Positions 17,166 through 25,962 of a stretch of 64,000 nt of DNA are shown piece by piece. Position numbers and translations under genes: made by a program. Below the pieces are notes generated by a model that worked only from the letters and a program-made list of their open reading frames with translations, ran no database searches and was not told the origin of the DNA. Positions within the stretch are counted from its first letter, which is position 1. Every line of letters begins with the position of its first letter. The stretch comes from Ruminiclostridium cellobioparum DSM 1351 = ATCC 15832. GTDB lineage: Bacteria > Bacillota > Clostridia > Acetivibrionales > DSM-1351. The stretch covers positions 62,001 to 126,000 of the forward strand of contig NZ_JHYD01000003.1 of NCBI RefSeq assembly GCF_000621505.1, given 5' to 3'.

Positions 17166-18764
17166 ATGAATCTTAATATCATGCTTGTGGACGATGAACC
17201 AAAAGTACTGCGAGGATTGCGTTCCATGATTGAGAGGTCGGGCGGGGACTGGTATATAGCGGGTGAATATAAAAACGGTGTTGAGGCCTTGGCTGCGGTT
17301 ATTAATCAGAAACCGGATGTTATTATCACAGATATAAAAATGCCATGCATGGATGGTCTGGAGCTGGTTCAAAGGGCCAGGGAAATTACGCCTGATATAA
17401 AGTTTATCATATTGAGCGGATTCCCTGATTTTTCCTATGCACAAAAAGCAATCAGGCTTGAAACGGTGGATTACATTCTAAAGCCACCTGACTACAGGGA
17501 CATTATAAGCAGCCTGAAAAAAATTGAGCAGATGCTGATGGAAAGAGACAGCAAAATCAAAGAGGAAGGCGAGCTTAAGCTTTTTAAAGAAAAAGCGTTG
17601 CTGCAGCTTAAGGATAAATTTTTCATGGACATGCTGTATGAAACAGCTCCCGGACATTCAACGAGAAAGGTTCCGGAAAATGAATGCTTTTACAAAACCT
17701 TTGCTTTGTTTATCATAAGGCTTGACAACTTTTCCATTTCAGTTTTTCATGAAACAGAAGAGGAAATGGATATGCTGTCTGCAAACAGGCAGAAAGTACA
17801 GGCTTCCATTTATAAAAGAGGAGGCTGCATAGTTGATTTATTCGACGGAAGCTTTTGCTGCCTGTTGAACCAAAACCATGAAAGCCCGGCTTACATTAAG
17901 ACAGTTGCAGGCGAAATACATAGAGAACTGCTTGAAAGCGGTCTCGACAGTATCACAATCGGAATAAGCAAATGCTACAGCAGCCCTGACAGGATCAATG
18001 CAGCCTTTAAGGAATGCCTGTATATCTTAAGAAACAAGGTGTTTTATGAAAAAAACAGCATAATACTCTTTGATGAACTGAATGTTGAAAAAAGCTCGGC
18101 AGAGTATCCCCTGGATACCGAACACAAATATATTGAGGCCTTACAATTTGCCGATTTTGACAAGGCGGTGGGTATTTTGACCGAGCTTGTTGACAAGGTT
18201 GCTGAAATTTCAAATATGGACCCCATTAAGTTTAAAAGCCATATCATGGAATTTGTCATAGTAGTCATGCATAACCTTTTTAAAGACCGTTTTATTGAAA
18301 AAATGAAATTCCCCACGACAAACGAGATGTATAAAATGCTGAGCAGGCTTGATAACAAAAATGATATCCAGGACATGCTTATTACTTATACAAGGGAAAT
18401 ATCGGAATATTTTAATGAAAAGAATAAAACAGCTTGCAGAAAGGTTATCAGTGATATAAAGAGCTATATCAATACAAATTATTTTAATGACATAACCTTA
18501 AGACAGATTGCGCGGGAATTCTATATGAACGAATCCTACCTGAGCGATCTTTTTAAAAAGGAAACAGGAGAGTCTTTTTCCATGTATCTCAGCACCGTGA
18601 GGATAGATCAGTCAAAAGTCCTGCTGATGCAGGTGGATCTTAAAACCCAGGACATTGCCGAAATGGTGGGATATGCAAACTCCAGATATTTTATAAAGGT
18701 TTTCAGGAAACTGACTGGCATGTCACCCTCGGAATACAGAGAAAGGATACTTAACAATGGTTAA
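17166..18764 (+). CDS. YesN-type response regulator with AraC DNA-binding domain
   Basis: This 532-residue protein follows an AAGGAGG site. Residues 1-120 are a receiver domain: acidic pair VDDEP near the start, phospho-acceptor Asp in IITDIKMPCMDG, and Lys in ILKPPD. A long central region of the YesN type follows. The last 105 residues are a double helix-turn-helix of the AraC family (NDITLRQIAREFYMNESYLSDLFKKE, then TQDIAEMVGYANSRYFIKVFRK). Phosphorylated YesN-type regulators activate nearby sugar uptake genes. The end overlaps the first lipoprotein gene by 8 bases, so these three genes form one transcript. Confidence 0.9.
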   Translation: MNLNIMLVDDEPKVLRGLRSMIERSGGDWYIAGEYKNGVEALAAVINQKPDVIITDIKMPCMDGLELVQRAREITPDIKFIILSGFPDFSYAQKAIRLETVDYILKPPDYRDIISSLKKIEQMLMERDSKIKEEGELKLFKEKALLQLKDKFFMDMLYETAPGHSTRKVPENECFYKTFALFIIRLDNFSISVFHETEEEMDMLSANRQKVQASIYKRGGCIVDLFDGSFCCLLNQNHESPAYIKTVAGEIHRELLESGLDSITIGISKCYSSPDRINAAFKECLYILRNKVFYEKNSIILFDELNVEKSSAEYPLDTEHKYIEALQFADFDKAVGILTELVDKVAEISNMDPIKFKSHIMEFVIVVMHNLFKDRFIEKMKFPTTNEMYKMLSRLDNKNDIQDMLITYTREISEYFNEKNKTACRKVISDIKSYINTNYFNDITLRQIAREFYMNESYLSDLFKKETGESFSMYLSTVRIDQSKVLLMQVDLKTQDIAEMVGYANSRYFIKVFRKLTGMSPSEYRERILNNG

Positions 18765-20046
18765 ACACGTAATATCAAGGTGTATCGCCTGTCTGACGGC
18801 TATATTGCTGCTTATCAATATTACCGGCTGCTCACCCAGGAGTGAGATATCCCAGGCAGATCATACCGAGAATGTGAAAAATCTGGAGATGTGGAAATTC
18901 AGATCAAATAAAGAGGATTATGTAATCAGCAGGTGGGTCAAGCAGTGGAATGAAGAAAATCCAGGTATTCAGGTAAACTTCGAGGTAATCCCGTATAACG
19001 ATTATCTGACCAACAGGCTGCCTACCGCATTTGCCACCAACAGTGCACCTGATATTTACATGATTTCGGCAGGGAGCTTTCTCAAATATGCCAAGGCGGG
19101 GTATATGCTGCCTCTGGATGATTTCATAAGCGACGGACTGAGAAAGGATCTAAATCCTCAGAGCCTGGAGATTGCCACATATAATAAAAAAGTACTGGGA
19201 ATACCTATAGAAAGGGAACCTGTGGCACTTTATTACAATAAAAAGGTTTTCGAAAGGCAGCACCTGAAGCCGCCCACTACCTGGAGCGAGTTGGAAAGCT
19301 GTGCGAAAACAGTGCAATCCGATGATATATCCGGCATTTGTCTGCCAACTCAAATCAATGATTATCAGAATTTCATCTTTTACACTTTTCTTATGCAGAC
19401 CACCGGTTCAACTGACAGCTATATGGCTGCAACACAATTCGGAACAAAGGGAGCGAAGGCATTAAGCCTATGGAGGAACCTGGCCAAATATAATTATACC
19501 CAGGAAACCAGCGTGCAGATACCCTCCGATATTTATCCCTTTGCTACCGAAAAGTCGGCAATGCAGATATGCGGATTCTGGGCTGTACGCATGCTGGAAA
19601 AATATTATCCTGATCTTGAATATGGTATAGTTCCGGTTCCGCATCCCGACGGGGGCAGTAGTGTCAGCGTATACGGAGGCTGGTACCAGGCTGTCAATTC
19701 AAATAGCAGGTTTGCTCAAGATGCCGTCAAGTTTACCTTATGGATGTGGGGGGAGGATACATCAAGGCCTTTGGAATGGTGTACCGAGGCCAGTTCAAAG
19801 GTTCCTGCCAGAAAGTCTGTCATTGATAACAACAGGGACATTTTCTACAAGGGTAAAAATACATTTTTTATGCAGGAAGTCATGTCCAGATCCATACCGG
19901 AGCCCAGATATCCGGTGGAGATATCGAGCACTATCAGCAAGGCTCTGCAGGATGCCATGTATTCGGACAAGAAAATAGATGATATCGCCAAATTTGCCGA
20001 AGACCAAATTCACGGGTATATTGGAGGCGAAAGTCAGATATTCTGA
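18757..20046 (+). CDS. Extracellular sugar-binding lipoprotein, copy 1 (linked to the two-component genes)
   Basis: This 429-residue solute-binding protein has a lipoprotein signal ending NITGC with the lipidated Cys at residue 25. It belongs to the family-1 extracellular sugar-binding proteins. It is clearly paralogous to the next gene: both share a TAFAxNxxPDxxxxSxGxFLKYA stretch and an xEPRYPxEI stretch near the end. Its start overlaps the response-regulator gene, and a strong terminator follows at 20088-20126. It is therefore made with the kinase and regulator rather than with the importer. That suggests it may present ligand to the sensor, although transport is equally possible. Confidence 0.88.
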   Translation: MVKHVISRCIACLTAILLLINITGCSPRSEISQADHTENVKNLEMWKFRSNKEDYVISRWVKQWNEENPGIQVNFEVIPYNDYLTNRLPTAFATNSAPDIYMISAGSFLKYAKAGYMLPLDDFISDGLRKDLNPQSLEIATYNKKVLGIPIEREPVALYYNKKVFERQHLKPPTTWSELESCAKTVQSDDISGICLPTQINDYQNFIFYTFLMQTTGSTDSYMAATQFGTKGAKALSLWRNLAKYNYTQETSVQIPSDIYPFATEKSAMQICGFWAVRMLEKYYPDLEYGIVPVPHPDGGSSVSVYGGWYQAVNSNSRFAQDAVKFTLWMWGEDTSRPLEWCTEASSKVPARKSVIDNNRDIFYKGKNTFFMQEVMSRSIPEPRYPVEISSTISKALQDAMYSDKKIDDIAKFAEDQIHGYIGGESQIF

Positions 20047-20087
20047 TATGAAAGAAAAAACTTTATAAATATTATATATATAAATAT

Positions 20088-20126
20088 AAAAAAGGTACAA
20101 GTCTTGGATTTTGTACCTTTTTTTTT
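20088..20126 (+). terminator. Intrinsic terminator after the two-component/lipoprotein operon
   Basis: AAAAAAGGTACAA at 20088-20100 pairs exactly with 20111-20123, with a 10-base loop, followed by a run of Ts to 20126. It separates the sensor transcript from the importer transcript. Confidence 0.9.
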
Positions 20127-20233
20127 GATGATTTTCAAAAAATATTTTTCGGTTTATCAGGCAGCATTTATTCTTACCAAAAATAGATTACATAATCCAA
20201 GAAACGTTACATTACGATTTTTTGCCAAAGGCA

Positions 20234-20260
20234 ATATAATTTGGATGAAACAAATTATAT
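20234..20260 (+). promoter_or_regulatory. Hairpin directly before the ribosome site of the main binding-protein gene
   Basis: ATATAATTTG (20234-20243) pairs perfectly with CAAATTATAT (20251-20260), ending 6 bases before AAAGGAGG. A TATAAT lies inside the left arm (20235-20240) with only a weak -35 (TTACGA, 17 bases upstream), so the element may overlap the promoter or form a 5'-end stem in the message. A small TTGCC/GGCAA repeat precedes it. The function is inferred: message protection or control of initiation. Confidence 0.55.
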
Positions 20261-20283
20261 TTCTTTAAAGGAGGATTTAATAA

Positions 20284-21630
20284 ATGAAAAGGAACATGCA
20301 AAGATTGGCAAGCCTGGCAGTTGCGGCAGGCCTGGTATTGGGTATGGCTGCCTGCGGCTCAGGTCAAAGTGCTCCAAATGATTCATCAAAGGCCACAAAT
20401 ACCTCAAACACCACAAATACCGCTGTAAATTCAACCGAAAGCTCTGCGGGAAAATCAAAAATCTCATTTTGGACTTTCCATACAAACGCAGAAAAAGAAT
20501 TTATGGCATCGCTGCCTGAGAAATACAAGGCTGTAAATCCAAACGTTGAGGTCACCTATGAAAATTTCCCCGAATCTGATTACATGGGCACAAAGCTGAC
20601 AACTGCTTTTGCGGCCAATGCAGGTCCGGATGTATTTGTAATGAGTCCGGGTGATTTCCTGAAATATGCAAACAGCGGCGTAGCAAAGGATTTGACATCA
20701 TACTTTACTGATGAAATGAAACAGGACTTTTTGCCGAGTGCCATTGATGCAGTAACCGTAGATGGAAAAATTGTTGCAATTCCATTTGAAATAGAATTAT
20801 TGGGCCTGTATTACAACAAGGACATGTTCAAGGCCGCAGGGCTTGAGGCTCCAAAAACATGGGACGAACTTGTAAATGCGACTAAAAAGCTGAAGAAGGG
20901 CGATATTGCAAGCTTGATAGTTGAACCGAGCAAAGGCTATTATCAGAATTTTACATGGTATCCCTTCCTCTGGCAGACAGGTGCCAATGTCATAGATTCA
21001 AGCACAAAAACAGCTACCTTTGAAGGTGAAGGTGTTGAAAAGTCATTGAAACTTTGGGGGGATCTTATAAAGGCTGGTGCACCTTCAAAGCTTTCCATTC
21101 CATTGACCAATGAAATTGCACTCCTTGGAAGCGGCAAGGCTGCCATGCAGGTATGCGGCACATGGGCTATAGCCAGTCTCGAAAACAATTACCAGGACAC
21201 CAATATAGGTCTTGTTCCGCTGCCGGTTCCGGAAGGCGGCAAAGCTGCCACAGCTGCCGGCGGATGGAAACTTATGGTGAACGGTAAAAGTGAGAATAGC
21301 GATGCAGCTGCAAAATTTGCAATGTGGGCATTTGCCGAGGATACCAGTATCCCTCTGGAATGGTGTACAAAGGTCAAATTCGCTTACTCCCCGAGAAAAT
21401 CAGTTATTGAAGCCGGTAAGGATGTTTACACAAAAGGTCTGAGAGAGGTATTTACCAATCAAATATATGATTCGGCAGTGGGCGAGCCCAGATATCCTTC
21501 TGAAATCGTAAATGCCGTAGGTGATGCACTTCAGAATGTTATGTTCAATAACGGAGATCCAAAGTCGGAAGCCAAAAAGGCAAATGATAAGATTGCTGAT
21601 TTCCTGAAGACTTACAATGGTGCCATGTAA
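20284..21630 (+). CDS. Extracellular sugar-binding lipoprotein, copy 2 (importer component)
   Basis: This 448-residue family-1 solute-binding protein has a textbook lipoprotein signal ending LGMAAC (Cys24), then a Ser/Thr/Asn-rich linker of about 35 residues. The start follows TTTAAAGGAGG. It heads the importer operon with two permeases downstream. A GC-rich hairpin right after its stop is the kind of intercistronic structure that lets binding proteins accumulate above permeases. It resembles the first lipoprotein throughout, so the pair arose by duplication. Ligand is inferred to be an oligosaccharide processed by the GH172 enzyme. Confidence 0.9.
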   Translation: MKRNMQRLASLAVAAGLVLGMAACGSGQSAPNDSSKATNTSNTTNTAVNSTESSAGKSKISFWTFHTNAEKEFMASLPEKYKAVNPNVEVTYENFPESDYMGTKLTTAFAANAGPDVFVMSPGDFLKYANSGVAKDLTSYFTDEMKQDFLPSAIDAVTVDGKIVAIPFEIELLGLYYNKDMFKAAGLEAPKTWDELVNATKKLKKGDIASLIVEPSKGYYQNFTWYPFLWQTGANVIDSSTKTATFEGEGVEKSLKLWGDLIKAGAPSKLSIPLTNEIALLGSGKAAMQVCGTWAIASLENNYQDTNIGLVPLPVPEGGKAATAAGGWKLMVNGKSENSDAAAKFAMWAFAEDTSIPLEWCTKVKFAYSPRKSVIEAGKDVYTKGLREVFTNQIYDSAVGEPRYPSEIVNAVGDALQNVMFNNGDPKSEAKKANDKIADFLKTYNGAM

Positions 21631-21651
21631 TAAGGAAAACGTAATTTTATG

Positions 21652-21680
21652 CCGCCCCGGTTCAGTTGGGGCCGGGGCGG
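21652..21680 (+). promoter_or_regulatory. GC-rich intercistronic hairpin
   Basis: CCGCCCCGG at 21652-21660 pairs perfectly with CCGGGGCGG at 21672-21680 around an 11-base loop, with no U-run afterwards. It sits between the binding-protein and permease genes. Such stems commonly stabilise the upstream message or partly attenuate, giving more binding protein than permease. Confidence 0.75.
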
Positions 21681-21706
21681 TATAAAACAGTCCAGAGGAG
21701 ATTACC

Positions 21707-22633
21707 ATGAACAATTTATCAATTTCAACAATGACCACAAGAAAAAAATATGGTATAAAAAGCAAAAAGGTAAAAGAGAACCTGTTCGCATATTTTATGC
21801 TTGCACCTGATGTCATCGGTATAGCCCTGTTTATATTTGTCCCTATATTAATAGCTCTTTATGTCAGTTTTCATGATTGGAATGTTCTGGAGCCAATGAA
21901 ATATATCGGATTGGGAAACTATAAAAACCTGCTTTCGGATGGACAATGGTGGCATTCGGTATGGACTACCCTTCTCTATACATTAATGTTTGTGCCCATG
22001 GTATTTTGCATCTCACTTTTACTGGCGGTATTTGTGAATTCAATTCCGGGCTCGGCACAGGAATTTTTCAGAACTCTTTATTTTATCCCATATTCAATAT
22101 CTACTGTTGTGGCCTCCCTTATATGGAGATTTATGATGGATCCTCAGAGGGGTTTCATCAATGATATTTTGAGGGCAATCGGGCTTCCCGCCCAGGATTT
22201 TTTGGGAAACCCGAGACAGGCGCTCTTTTGTATCGCATTTATTTCGGCATGGATGCTTATAGGATACTATTCGATAATTTTTCTGGCGGCATTGAAGGAC
22301 ATTCCTGTCAGCTATTACGAAGCGGCATACCTGGATGGGGCAAATTTTTTCCATGTTTTCAAGAGTATTACTTTTCCCTTGCTGAAGGAGGTAAATACTT
22401 TTGTACTCATAGTTACTACCATAGCTTCATTTCAGGTCTTTGACCAAATCAAGATTTTAACAAACGGAGGACCTGCTGATGCAACCAACGTATCAGTTTA
22501 TTATATATATAAAAATGCATTTGAATATATGAAGGTCGGATATTCATCTGCTCTGGCATTTGTATTGTTTGCCATCATATTCGTATTTAGTTTAATCCAG
22601 TTAAGGATAACAAAGGGGAATTCAGATGAGTAA
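21707..22633 (+). CDS. Sugar ABC importer permease (MalF/UgpA type)
   Basis: This 308-residue inner-membrane protein has six predicted transmembrane helices. The cytoplasmic coupling loop reads SYYEAAYLDGANFFHVFKSITFPLL, a clear EAA motif. The start has GAGGAG upstream. It overlaps the second permease gene by 8 bases. It forms the channel heterodimer for the lipoprotein-delivered sugar. No ATPase is encoded in the locus, so a shared MsmX/MsiK-like ATPase from elsewhere is expected. Confidence 0.92.
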   Translation: MNNLSISTMTTRKKYGIKSKKVKENLFAYFMLAPDVIGIALFIFVPILIALYVSFHDWNVLEPMKYIGLGNYKNLLSDGQWWHSVWTTLLYTLMFVPMVFCISLLLAVFVNSIPGSAQEFFRTLYFIPYSISTVVASLIWRFMMDPQRGFINDILRAIGLPAQDFLGNPRQALFCIAFISAWMLIGYYSIIFLAALKDIPVSYYEAAYLDGANFFHVFKSITFPLLKEVNTFVLIVTTIASFQVFDQIKILTNGGPADATNVSVYYIYKNAFEYMKVGYSSALAFVLFAIIFVFSLIQLRITKGNSDE

Positions 22634-23456
22634 AACACTGGAAGCAAAAAGAAATAGAAAGATATATATTACAAAAGTCGTAATTGCGGCGATTTTAGGA
22701 ATAATGGTGGTCTTTCCCATCTACATGATGTTCATATCATCCGTAAAGCCCAAATCAGATGTGTTTGATATGAAAATCATACCCGGTACATTTACCCTGG
22801 ATGGCTATACAACTGCATTAAATGAGAATTTTGGGAGATATTTTTCAAACTCTCTTTTTGTTTCGACGGTTGTAACACTGGTAGCCCTGGTATTCCATGC
22901 CATGTCGGGATATGCATTGGCCAGGCTCGATTTTGTAGGCAAAAAGGGTATGTTTCTTTGGATCATAAGTACTTTAATGATACCTTTTTCCGTGATTACC
23001 ATACCTCTGTTCATATTAATGAAGCAGTTCGACTGGCTTAATTCATTCAAAGGTATTATTATACCGGCAATTCCGCACGCATACGGGATATTCCTTTACA
23101 GACAGTTTTTCATAACGATGCCCGATGATTTGGAAGAGGCTGCAACGATAGATGGATGCTCATACCTGGGCATTTTCACAAAAATATTTTTGCCTTTGTC
23201 AAAATCCATAAGCGTGACTCTGGGAGTGGCATTCTTTATAGCAAACTGGAATAATTATCTCTGGCCTTTAATTGTAACTCAAAAACAAAGCATGTGGGTG
23301 CTCCAGGTTGCCCTTGCAAACTTTGTAGGCCGTTCGGATACGCCCTGGAATGCGATCATGGCATCCGGAGTCATCACCGTAATACCAATCATCATAATAT
23401 TTTTTGCACTGCAGAAGCATCTGGTAGAAGGGATAAAGATGAGCGGACTAAAGTAA
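22626..23456 (+). CDS. Sugar ABC importer permease (MalG/UgpE type)
   Basis: This 276-residue protein has six predicted transmembrane helices. Its EAA loop (LEEAATIDGCSYLGIFTKIFLPL) and the final KHLVEGIKMSGLK ending are standard for MalG-type permeases. It overlaps the MalF-type gene and completes the channel. The message appears to end before the LacI-type gene, about 150 bases further on. Confidence 0.92.
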   Translation: MSKTLEAKRNRKIYITKVVIAAILGIMVVFPIYMMFISSVKPKSDVFDMKIIPGTFTLDGYTTALNENFGRYFSNSLFVSTVVTLVALVFHAMSGYALARLDFVGKKGMFLWIISTLMIPFSVITIPLFILMKQFDWLNSFKGIIIPAIPHAYGIFLYRQFFITMPDDLEEAATIDGCSYLGIFTKIFLPLSKSISVTLGVAFFIANWNNYLWPLIVTQKQSMWVLQVALANFVGRSDTPWNAIMASGVITVIPIIIIFFALQKHLVEGIKMSGLK

Positions 23457-23610
23457 AGACGGAGGATTGGGTTATACATGGAGCCCGTCTGCCTGCCGAC
23501 TGATACCGGGCGTAAATATCCTTCCGGATTGTTGTAGTGAAGAGGCAAGGTATAGTATTATATAGGTGATGCTAGCCAGTACAAATTATAATGATACGGG
23601 AGTAATATGT

Positions 23611-24621
23611 ATGAGTACAATATATGATATTGCAAAAAAAGCGGGTGTATCGGCTTCCACGGTATCAAGGGCCCTTAATGGCAGTGGATATTGTGATGAA
23701 AGAACAAAAAGCCTGATCCAAAAAGTTGCACAGGAACTGAACTATATACCGGATTCTTCAGCCAAGATGCTGCGCTCAAAAAGGACAAAAAGAATAGTTC
23801 TGGCAATTCCCGACATATGCAATCCTTTTTATTTTGATATGATATACGGTGTCAACAGCATACTTGAGAAATATGATTATCTCATGATACTTATTTATAC
23901 AAAACACAGTCTGGATGAGGAATTGAAGGCAATACAAAATGTTAAGGGAAAAATTGCAGACGGCATGATAATGGTTTCCTTCAATTTCTGTGAAAAAAAT
24001 ATAAAGGCAATCAATTCTCTGAATGTGCCGGTGGTCATTACCAATAAGTATGAATCAGCACATAAAAATGACAGCTTCGATTATGTTTATGTTGATACCT
24101 ATCTTGGTATTAAAATGGCTACTGAGCATTTACTGAAGCAGGGGCATGAGAAAATTGCCTTTATGGGCGGAAATATGGAGGAACAAACCGGCCGCGAGCG
24201 TTTTTTAGGATACAGGGATGCTATTATTGACGCAGGGTTAAGGATCAATGAGAAATACATCCTGCAATCAAACTACACAGAAAGCGGAGGCTATACGTGC
24301 ACAAGGGAATTGTTAAAGAGGGAAAGCCTTCCGTCTGCCATAGTCGCCGCAAATGACCTTATGGCCATAGGTGCCATGAGTGCCTTGGAAGAGTCGGGCC
24401 TGCGGATACCCGACGATATGGCAGTAGTGGGTATGGATAATACACAATCAGCAATCAGGGTGACTCCAAAGCTGTCTTCTGTGGCAATGATGCAGGAGGA
24501 AATAGGGCGAAATGCTGCACAGATACTCATGGATAATATCCTGAACGAAAACAGTGAAAAGAAAAGGGTCAGATTGCTTCCCAGGCTGGTAGTCAGGGAT
24601 TCAAGCGTGCAGATAGGCTAA
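23611..24621 (+). CDS. LacI-family transcriptional repressor
   Basis: ATG 23611 gives the canonical N-terminus MSTIYDIAKKAGVSASTVSRALNG and has GGGAG upstream; in-frame ATGs from 23566 are not needed. The product, about 336 residues, has a LacI helix-turn-helix (residues 3-25), the hinge helix with SSAKMLRSKRT, and a sugar-binding periplasmic-protein-like effector domain with MATEHLLKQGH and AIVAANDLMAIG. It probably represses the sugar locus and is released by the sugar or its breakdown product. Candidate operators with an ATCGAT core lie at 15203-15222 and 24741-24758. Confidence 0.9.
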   Translation: MSTIYDIAKKAGVSASTVSRALNGSGYCDERTKSLIQKVAQELNYIPDSSAKMLRSKRTKRIVLAIPDICNPFYFDMIYGVNSILEKYDYLMILIYTKHSLDEELKAIQNVKGKIADGMIMVSFNFCEKNIKAINSLNVPVVITNKYESAHKNDSFDYVYVDTYLGIKMATEHLLKQGHEKIAFMGGNMEEQTGRERFLGYRDAIIDAGLRINEKYILQSNYTESGGYTCTRELLKRESLPSAIVAANDLMAIGAMSALEESGLRIPDDMAVVGMDNTQSAIRVTPKLSSVAMMQEEIGRNAAQILMDNILNENSEKKRVRLLPRLVVRDSSVQIG

Positions 24622-24740
24622 CAGTTCATAATTTTCTTAACAATAATTCAAAAGAAATCAGCCATATAAATTGTAATAATTCTGAGTGCTATCTGCAATA
24701 AATTAAAGAGCAGCAGTTCGGCAGGATAATCTCAAATATA

Positions 24741-24758
24741 TATGGAATCGATTTCATA
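24741..24758. promoter_or_regulatory. Operator-like palindrome upstream of the GH172 gene
   Basis: TATGGAATCGATTTCATA is an 18-base palindrome with a single mismatched pair, centred on the same ATCGAT core as the site at 15203-15222. It lies 28 bases before the GH172 start. A third AATCGATT occurs at 25924-25931, before the kinase gene. LacI-family operators have this size and a central CG. Assignment to the adjacent LacI-type protein is inferred. Confidence 0.6.
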
Positions 24759-24786
24759 TACTGAATAGTAAATAATGGAGGATTCT

Positions 24787-25914
24787 ATGCTTAACGATAA
24801 CAGAAGTTTAAGTATTTGTCAGAAGAAAAACGGTACCACCAGAAGAATTTCAAGCTATGACAGAACAGGCGGGAACAAGGATTACTACACTCTGCTGCCG
24901 GGTACGTCAACTGAAATATTTAATGTAAAAGGTTCGGGTTATATAAGACATATCTGGATGACTATGGCTACAGACGGAATGGAAGTGGCCGAAGAGGAGT
25001 TCCTGCCGCGCAAAATTGTGATCAGGGCATACTGGGACAAAGAGGAAAATCCAAGTATAGAGGCTCCCATAGGTGACTTTTTCGGAATGGGGCACGGTAT
25101 AACAAGGAATTTTACCTCCGAATATCTTATGATGAGTCCGGAAGACGGAAAAGCCTTTAACTGTTTTTTCCCCATGCCCTTTGAAAGTGAGGCCAGAATA
25201 GAAATAACAAGTGACGCAAATAACGCCATAAAGTTTTATTTCTATGTGGATTACGAGGAATGTGAAATAAAAACCAATGATTTGAGGTTCCACGCCCATT
25301 GGTCAAGACTATGTCCCACCGACGGAGTTACGGACAGGGATATGGATAACGCGGAGTTTGAATTCGGCGGTAAAAATACCACCGGGGAAGGGAACTATGT
25401 AATTCTTGATGCAGAAGGAGAAGGACACTATGTGGGCTGCAATTTTAATGTGCATAACCTGAGGTTTACAAAGGAGTGGAACTGGTATGGCGAGGGAGAC
25501 GATATGATTTTCATTGACGGGGAGAAATGGCCGCCGTCACTTCACGGGACAGGAACAGAAGACTATTTCAACACGGCATGGTGTCCCCAGCAGGAAATAT
25601 GCACCCCGTATCACGGGCTGATCATGGGAGGAGGTCCAAACTGGGGCGGAAAAATATCCACTTACAGGTATCATATTCTGGACCCCATCGTATTCAGGAA
25701 AAGCATAAAAGTGACTATTGAACACGGACACAACAACCACCGCAGTGATGACATATCATCAACGGCATACTGGTACCAGGCCGAGCCTCATAAAAAACAG
25801 ATACCTGTGCCCCAGGTGAAAGACAGGCTTCCTTTGCCCGACATCAACAGCTTCAATGAAAAAAGCTTTAAAAAGGTTTTTGCCCATGACAATCCTGGGC
25901 AGTTAAAAGTCTGA
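24787..25914 (+). CDS. GH172 (DUF2961) glycoside hydrolase, intracellular
   Basis: ATG 24787 is preferred because GGAGG ends 5 bases earlier; the ATG at 24775 overlaps that site. The protein has about 375 residues. The DUF2961 hallmark is the SLHGTGTEDYFNTAWCP stretch near residue 250. Other signs are FNVKGSGYIRHIWMT near the start and IEHGHNNHRSDDISSTAYWYQ near the end. The family is now classed as GH172, whose studied members act on furanosides (difructose dianhydride I or alpha-D-arabinofuranosides). There is no signal peptide, so it works on imported oligosaccharides. The neighbouring ribokinase-like and arabinose-5-phosphate isomerase-like genes favour a D-arabinofuranoside substrate; that part is inference. 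Confidence 0.85.
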   Translation: MLNDNRSLSICQKKNGTTRRISSYDRTGGNKDYYTLLPGTSTEIFNVKGSGYIRHIWMTMATDGMEVAEEEFLPRKIVIRAYWDKEENPSIEAPIGDFFGMGHGITRNFTSEYLMMSPEDGKAFNCFFPMPFESEARIEITSDANNAIKFYFYVDYEECEIKTNDLRFHAHWSRLCPTDGVTDRDMDNAEFEFGGKNTTGEGNYVILDAEGEGHYVGCNFNVHNLRFTKEWNWYGEGDDMIFIDGEKWPPSLHGTGTEDYFNTAWCPQQEICTPYHGLIMGGGPNWGGKISTYRYHILDPIVFRKSIKVTIEHGHNNHRSDDISSTAYWYQAEPHKKQIPVPQVKDRLPLPDINSFNEKSFKKVFAHDNPGQLKV

Positions 25915-25962
25915 TCCTTGTAGAATCGATTGCAGAAACTGTACGGAGAAAGGAGCAAATTT

